Source: EA-27 sp964396265
Lineage (GTDB): Archaea > Thermoplasmatota > Thermoplasmata > RBG-16-68-12 > EA-27
Reading direction: 5' to 3'
Length of the DNA: 64,000 nt
Assembly (NCBI GenBank): GCA_964396265.1
Contig: CAYNEM010000012.1
Coordinates: 15,844-79,843 of the forward strand
Positions 60,242 to 64,000 of the stretch are shown in pieces. A model generated the notes under the pieces. It worked only from the letters and a program-made list of their open reading frames with translations, was not told where the DNA came from and searched no databases. Made by a program: the position numbers and the translations under genes. The first letter of the stretch is position 1; each line of letters opens with the position of its first letter.

Positions 60242-60843
60242 GACGCCTCGCTGGCGGTCAACCTGCGCAAGCGCCGGAGCACGGGCTCATAGACATGCGG
60301 GCGGGCCTCTGCGAAGGCGAGAACTTCTCGGGCGGGGATGACGAGGAGTCCTTCGTGTTCGACCGGACGAACGGCGGCCACGGGGTGCAACACGTACACG
60401 ACCCCGAAAAGGGTCTCGGGCGTCCCAAGCGCCACGGCGCGTCTCCCCTCCGAGCGGAAGAAGTGGATCCATCGGCGTACATCGGACCTTCGGACCCGCA
60501 TGTGGATCGGCCGGAACCCCCGCGTGAATCCAGTCCAATATCCCCCGTCGGTCCAGATCGCAATGGCCGTCTCGTCGGTGAGCGCGTACGGGTAGCCTGC
60601 CTCGTGGGGGAAGGTGAGGGAGAATGCGGACCGCTCAATCGTCTCTTGGATCCGTCGTTCCGGCGTCACCGCCCGATACCGTCCTCGCCCGGTGGACTCC
60701 ACGTACCCGAGTCGGCGGAGATCGGACAAGACCTTCCTCGGAGCAGGGGAGGGGAACGCCTCCGTGAACTCGTCCGTGGTGAAGACCTCGGTCCCGAACG
60801 TGGACACGATCCACGCGTAGAGGTCCTCGTACGCAGTCGGCAC
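60238..60843 (-). CDS. AbiEi-like winged-helix antitoxin
   Basis: An N-terminal winged helix (TEAFPSPAPRKVLSDLRRLGYVESTGRGRYRAV) is followed by a larger domain (FPHEAGYPYALTDETAIAIWTDGGYW), as in AbiEi-type antitoxins that repress their own operon. The GTG at 60843 is 25 bp from a strong TATA box, and a perfect 7-bp dyad lies between them. Confidence 0.78.
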   Translation of the reverse strand: MPTAYEDLYAWIVSTFGTEVFTTDEFTEAFPSPAPRKVLSDLRRLGYVESTGRGRYRAVTPERRIQETIERSAFSLTFPHEAGYPYALTDETAIAIWTDGGYWTGFTRGFRPIHMRVRRSDVRRWIHFFRSEGRRAVALGTPETLFGVVYVLHPVAAVRPVEHEGLLVIPAREVLAFAEARPHVYEPVLRRLRRLTASEAS

Positions 60844-60844
60844 G

Positions 60845-60873
60845 ATGTAACCAATACAGTTACATATATTTAA
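60845..60873 (-). promoter_or_regulatory. AbiE-type promoter with a perfect operator dyad
   Basis: ATGTAAC (60845-60851) and GTTACAT (60859-60865) form a perfect 7-bp inverted repeat with a 7-base spacer. TTAAATATAT (60864-60873) is the TATA box on the minus strand. The dyad covers the probable start site, so a repressor bound there would block transcription. Confidence 0.75.
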
Positions 60874-60889
60874 CCGCCACGCCCGCCCT

Positions 60890-62749
60890 TCACACTGCGG
60901 GCGTGATGACGCGGACCGGCCCCGGAGGAAGGACGCGAGAAATCTCTTCGATTGGCACCGCGAACTCCGCCGCCAAACGGCGGGCGAACGCGTCCTTCCC
61001 CTCCTTCCCGGGCTCGACGACCCAGTATCGGGAAGAACGCGTGGTCACCGCGCTGAGGGGGCCGGCCATCACCTTCCTGTGCCCTTCGTGCTCGATCTCC
61101 CCGATCGCGGCGCGCACGGGGATGTCGTGCACGTAGTTGCGCTTCCCCCGGATGACCCAGGCGCCCCTCCCGAGGTACTCCCCGCTCTCCGCCTGCTTGC
61201 TCACCTGCTCGGGGAGGACCCAGTACGCGCTGCCGGACGCGAGCCCTGCGGACCACGCCTTCGACCACGCGAGCGCGAACGCGCACGCCTCCTGCAACGT
61301 CGCCTCCCCCGCCTTCGAGCCCTGCTTCACGACGCAGCTCGGCGCGCCGTGGATGTCCGCGTGGACGTACCGGTCCCCGTCCTTCAGGTGCTTCTTCACG
61401 ATCGCGTCGTTCGTCTTCGCATCGCGCCCGCCGATCACGAGGAAGCCTTCGGAGGAGAAGAACCACCGGTACGCCTCGAACCAGAACGCCTTCGTCGCCT
61501 TGACCTTCGGGCGGGCTGCGGCCTTCTGCACATCCTTGTCCACGCGCGCGATCTGGCGGCGCGTCTCCTCGAGGGCCGCCTCGACCTTCTCCGCCTTCGC
61601 GAGCGCCTCCTTCTTCCGATCGTGCAGCAGCTGCGCGTTCGTGCGGAGGTCCATCGTCCAGTCGAGCACAAGCTCCGTGATGTCGCCGACGGCCACCCGC
61701 ACGGAGTGCGTCCCCACGTCCACCGCCAAGACGGGACCGCCCGCCTCGAGCTTCCCCTCGCTCGCCCTCTGGAGCAGGTCCTCGAACTGGGCGTAGTGCG
61801 CCCACACCAACGCCGCCAGGGACTCCGACTGCACTGCCTCCTCGCGCAGCGTGCGGAGGGAACCCTCCTGCTGCTCGAGCCGCCTCCGCAGCTTGGCGGC
61901 GGGGTCCGCGCCCGTGCCCTTCGGGGGTACCGCGTGATCGAGAAGGTGTGCGAGCGCCTCGGAGAAGGTCGCGAAGGGACGGATCTCCCGCGACTCGTGC
62001 TGCCTCAGCGCGATGGGCGTCGCGTCGGTCGGGACTCCGGCTTCCAGGACGACGCGCGGGTCGCGCGCCTCGCGGACTTGGCGGTGGATCTCCAGGAGCG
62101 CCTCGTGCACCCGTGCGAGACGGTCGTCGAGCGGTCCCGTCGCCTTCATGTTCTTGTCCACGCCCGCGCGGAGGCACACCTCCTCCGCGTACGGACCGCC
62201 GAGGTTCATCCCGCTCGCGAGGGCCTTCACGAGGCTCCCCTTGCCGGCGAGGACGGTGGCCGTGAACTCGGTCGGCGACATCGCGAACGGGTTGGCGGCA
62301 GGAGGGGGGAACTCGTACGGTGCGCCGGGGGTGATCGTCCGATCCCGGAACTTCGCGCGGGCGAACGCCGCCAGGATGGCGTCTTCTCGCACGAGCACGA
62401 CGTTCCCCTTCCCGAACAGCTCGAAGACGAGGCGGCTGCCACGGTCGAAGACAAACGTGACGATGCGATCGAATGCGCGCTGCTCGATCGACATGATGTT
62501 CGCGTTATCGAGGTGCTTTCGCAGGGTCATCGCGAAGGGCGGTGGTGACTCCGGCTTCTCCGCGGTTTCGCGAAGGCAGAGCCACTTCCCGACCTTCGCA
62601 TAGACCTCTCGCTTCCCGGCGCCGGGGAGGTTGACCTTGAGGACGATCTCGTCCTCCCTCTGGTACACCTTGTCGACGAACCCGCCGACGAGGGCCTGCA
62701 GCTCGGCAGTGACCGCGAGCACGTCGAAGGAGGAGAGGCCGTCCTTCAT
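60890..62749 (-). CDS. rqcH: NFACT/NEMF ribosome quality-control factor (Rqc2 homologue)
   Basis: A 619-aa archaeal FbpA/Rqc2-type protein: NFACT-N (about 1-200, SSFDVLAVTAELQALVGGFVDKVYQ), an HhH-like region, a long coiled coil (KKEALAKAEKVEAALEETRRQIA) and the NFACT-R domain (WFFSSEGFLVIGGRDAKTND, HLKDGDRYVHADIHGAPSC). It binds the split large subunit with a stalled peptidyl-tRNA. ATG 62749 is used because GTTAATTACC lies 27 bp upstream; the in-frame upstream stretch is not part of the family. Confidence 0.93.
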   Translation of the reverse strand: MKDGLSSFDVLAVTAELQALVGGFVDKVYQREDEIVLKVNLPGAGKREVYAKVGKWLCLRETAEKPESPPPFAMTLRKHLDNANIMSIEQRAFDRIVTFVFDRGSRLVFELFGKGNVVLVREDAILAAFARAKFRDRTITPGAPYEFPPPAANPFAMSPTEFTATVLAGKGSLVKALASGMNLGGPYAEEVCLRAGVDKNMKATGPLDDRLARVHEALLEIHRQVREARDPRVVLEAGVPTDATPIALRQHESREIRPFATFSEALAHLLDHAVPPKGTGADPAAKLRRRLEQQEGSLRTLREEAVQSESLAALVWAHYAQFEDLLQRASEGKLEAGGPVLAVDVGTHSVRVAVGDITELVLDWTMDLRTNAQLLHDRKKEALAKAEKVEAALEETRRQIARVDKDVQKAAARPKVKATKAFWFEAYRWFFSSEGFLVIGGRDAKTNDAIVKKHLKDGDRYVHADIHGAPSCVVKQGSKAGEATLQEACAFALAWSKAWSAGLASGSAYWVLPEQVSKQAESGEYLGRGAWVIRGKRNYVHDIPVRAAIGEIEHEGHRKVMAGPLSAVTTRSSRYWVVEPGKEGKDAFARRLAAEFAVPIEEISRVLPPGPVRVITPAV

Positions 62750-62941
62750 GATCGCAGTCAAATGCGTGGCGGTAATTAACGATAGTGAGACCCGAACGAT
62801 CTTGGGCCTCCGTTCGAGTGTAGTCGTGTGTCGAAGTGCCTCAACCCCGGATAGCCCCGGGAAGTCCCAGCCCAAGCTCATGGATGCGTCGATCTTCCCA
62901 CGCCGAGGTGGTCCCATGGAGTTACGGTCGCCGTCGCGCTA

Positions 62942-63862
62942 GTGGCGCTGGGCCTGGGGCTCCTGATCGTCGGAGCCCGTTGGCTCGTCGGAGGGGCCTC
63001 GGGGCTCGCGCGACGGATCGGGATCACCCCCTTCGTTATAGGAGCGACGGTCGTCGGTTTCGGAACGTCCGCGCCGGAGTTGGCGGTGAGCGTGGCGGCC
63101 GCCGCCGGGGGGGAGCCGGAGCTGTCCATCGGCAACGTCCTCGGGAGCAACGTGTTCAATATCGGGGTCATCCTCGGCCTCGCCGCCCTCCTGCGGCCGC
63201 TCCGCATCAAGGTCGATATGCTCGGCCGGGAGGGCGTGTTCCTCGTCCTGTCGGTGGCGATCTTCGCGGCACTGGCGGCGGATGGCCTCGTGTCGCGTCC
63301 AGATGGCGCCCTCCTACTCTTCTTCATGGCGGCGTTCACGTGGTTCAGCGTTCAGGCGGGGAGGGAGAGCAGTGGGGGCGAACGTCCGCCACCCGACGAT
63401 GGGGCGGCAAGCGGAGCGCTGCAGTCTCGGCGCATCGCCTTCGGCATCCTGGCCGGGCTCGCTCTCCTCATCTTGGGATCCCAGGCGCTCGTGGCGGGGG
63501 CGGTAGACCTCGCGACCGGCCTAGGAGTCTCCGCCCGCATCATCGGGCTCACGATCGTCGCCGCCGGGACGTCCCTCCCGGAGCTCGCGACATCCGTAGC
63601 GGCGGCGGTTCGCCGCCAAGACGACATCGCGGTGGGCAATATCGTCGGCAGCAACGTGTTCAACCTCCTCGCGATCCTCGGGGCGAGCGCGCTCGTCTCC
63701 CCCCTCCCGATATCGACGATGGGATACCAGGACCTGGGCGTGATGGGCTTCGTGACGCTCGCCTTCTTCGCGCTAGCCTGGAACCGGCTCATGCTCTCCC
63801 GGGGCGAAGGCGCGGTTCTCCTCGCATGTTATGTGACGTATCTTGCCTGGCTCCTCGCGTAG
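62942..63862 (+). CDS. Calcium/sodium exchanger (CaCA family)
   Basis: Ten hydrophobic helices with two inverted alpha-repeats: GFGTSAPELAVS with IGNVLGSNVFN, and AGTSLPELATS with VGNIVGSNVFN. The acidic residues (Glu in PEL) bind Ca. It exports Ca2+ in exchange for Na+ or H+. GTG 62942 is the first start in frame; hydrophobic codons continue upstream (VTVAVALV), so a slightly longer N-terminus cannot be excluded. Confidence 0.9.
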   Translation: MALGLGLLIVGARWLVGGASGLARRIGITPFVIGATVVGFGTSAPELAVSVAAAAGGEPELSIGNVLGSNVFNIGVILGLAALLRPLRIKVDMLGREGVFLVLSVAIFAALAADGLVSRPDGALLLFFMAAFTWFSVQAGRESSGGERPPPDDGAASGALQSRRIAFGILAGLALLILGSQALVAGAVDLATGLGVSARIIGLTIVAAGTSLPELATSVAAAVRRQDDIAVGNIVGSNVFNLLAILGASALVSPLPISTMGYQDLGVMGFVTLAFFALAWNRLMLSRGEGAVLLACYVTYLAWLLA

Positions 63863-63926
63863 CCCGTAGCCCATGCCGGATCTTGGCGGGAAGATTCATT
63901 ACGTCCCCTCATCTTGGCCCGCCACC

Positions 63927-63998
63927 GCCGCAGTGGCTTAGTGGTAGAGCGGCGCCTTGGTAAGGCGCAGGTCGGGGGTTCAATTCCCCCCTGCGGCT
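63927..63998 (+). tRNA. tRNA-Thr (anticodon GGT)
   Basis: GCCGCAG pairs with CTGCGGC as the acceptor stem. The anticodon stem GCGCC/GGCGC encloses TTGGTAA with anticodon GGT, and GGGGG-TTCAATT-CCCCC forms the T arm. No intron and no encoded CCA. A TATA-like ATTCATTACG (63894-63903) is about 27 bp upstream. Confidence 0.95.
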
Positions 63999-64000
63999 CT

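Overview
The window is a GC-rich (about two-thirds G+C by eye) piece of a euryarchaeal chromosome, most likely from a Thermoplasmatota lineage. Archaeal markers include Orc1/Cdc6, the PolD small subunit, primase large subunit, TFB, Gar1, ribosomal protein eL33, type II GAPDH, EndA, and a fused CoaD/NTP phosphatase that I associate with Thermoplasmata. TATA-like boxes lie about 25 bp upstream of many start codons, so many genes look leaderless. GTG and TTG starts are common, and several starts here were moved downstream on that basis. One tRNA, Thr(GGT), sits at the right edge. I see no rRNA, CRISPR array, insertion sequence or integrase.

Layout. 1-4.2 kb: nadE, a PH-like membrane protein, a nikR/ZIP divergent metal pair and cdc6. 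4.1-10.9 kb: signal peptidase, phosphoesterase, PolD small subunit, a UPF0201 protein, a zinc-ribbon CPBP protease and small membrane proteins. 11-19.5 kb: a GAF-PAS sensor, a winged-helix NTPase divergent from a 953-aa pilin/beta-propeller protein, a COG1395 regulator, tandem EndA and a HAD hydrolase. 19.6-25.8 kb: membrane cupredoxin, amidohydrolase, PhzF, a stand-alone CDC48 N-domain protein, TFB and Gar1. 25.9-33.3 kb: CoaD fusion, zinc-ribbon proteins, methyltransferase, HicBA, GAPDH and a lower-GC membrane-protein patch. 33.2-44.9 kb: a 1370-aa zinc-ribbon/HhH/LVNG-repeat transmembrane protein, small genes, eL33, an FMN oxidase, TrmJ and TruA. 45-53.9 kb: a secreted-protein operon made of a 2117-aa subtilase and an 832-aa solute-binding protein with a PGF-CTERM tail. 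54-63.9 kb: an AK6/CDP-alcohol transferase/phosphatase operon, PriL, cobalamin adenosyltransferase, HtpX, an AbiE-like pair, the Rqc2/NEMF homologue, a Ca/Na exchanger and tRNA-Thr.

How it fits together. Replication and transcription housekeeping genes are interleaved with a surface programme for a probably peptide-using heterotroph: a giant protease co-translated with a peptide-binding-type protein, a pilin-anchored propeller, signal peptidase, HtpX and CPBP proteases. Two toxin-antitoxin-type pairs (HicBA, AbiE-like) are present, the latter with a clear dyad at its promoter. The octamer GCCGCCAA/TTGGCGGC recurs far more often than base composition predicts, in several reading frames and on both strands; this is the most unusual genome-scale signal I found.
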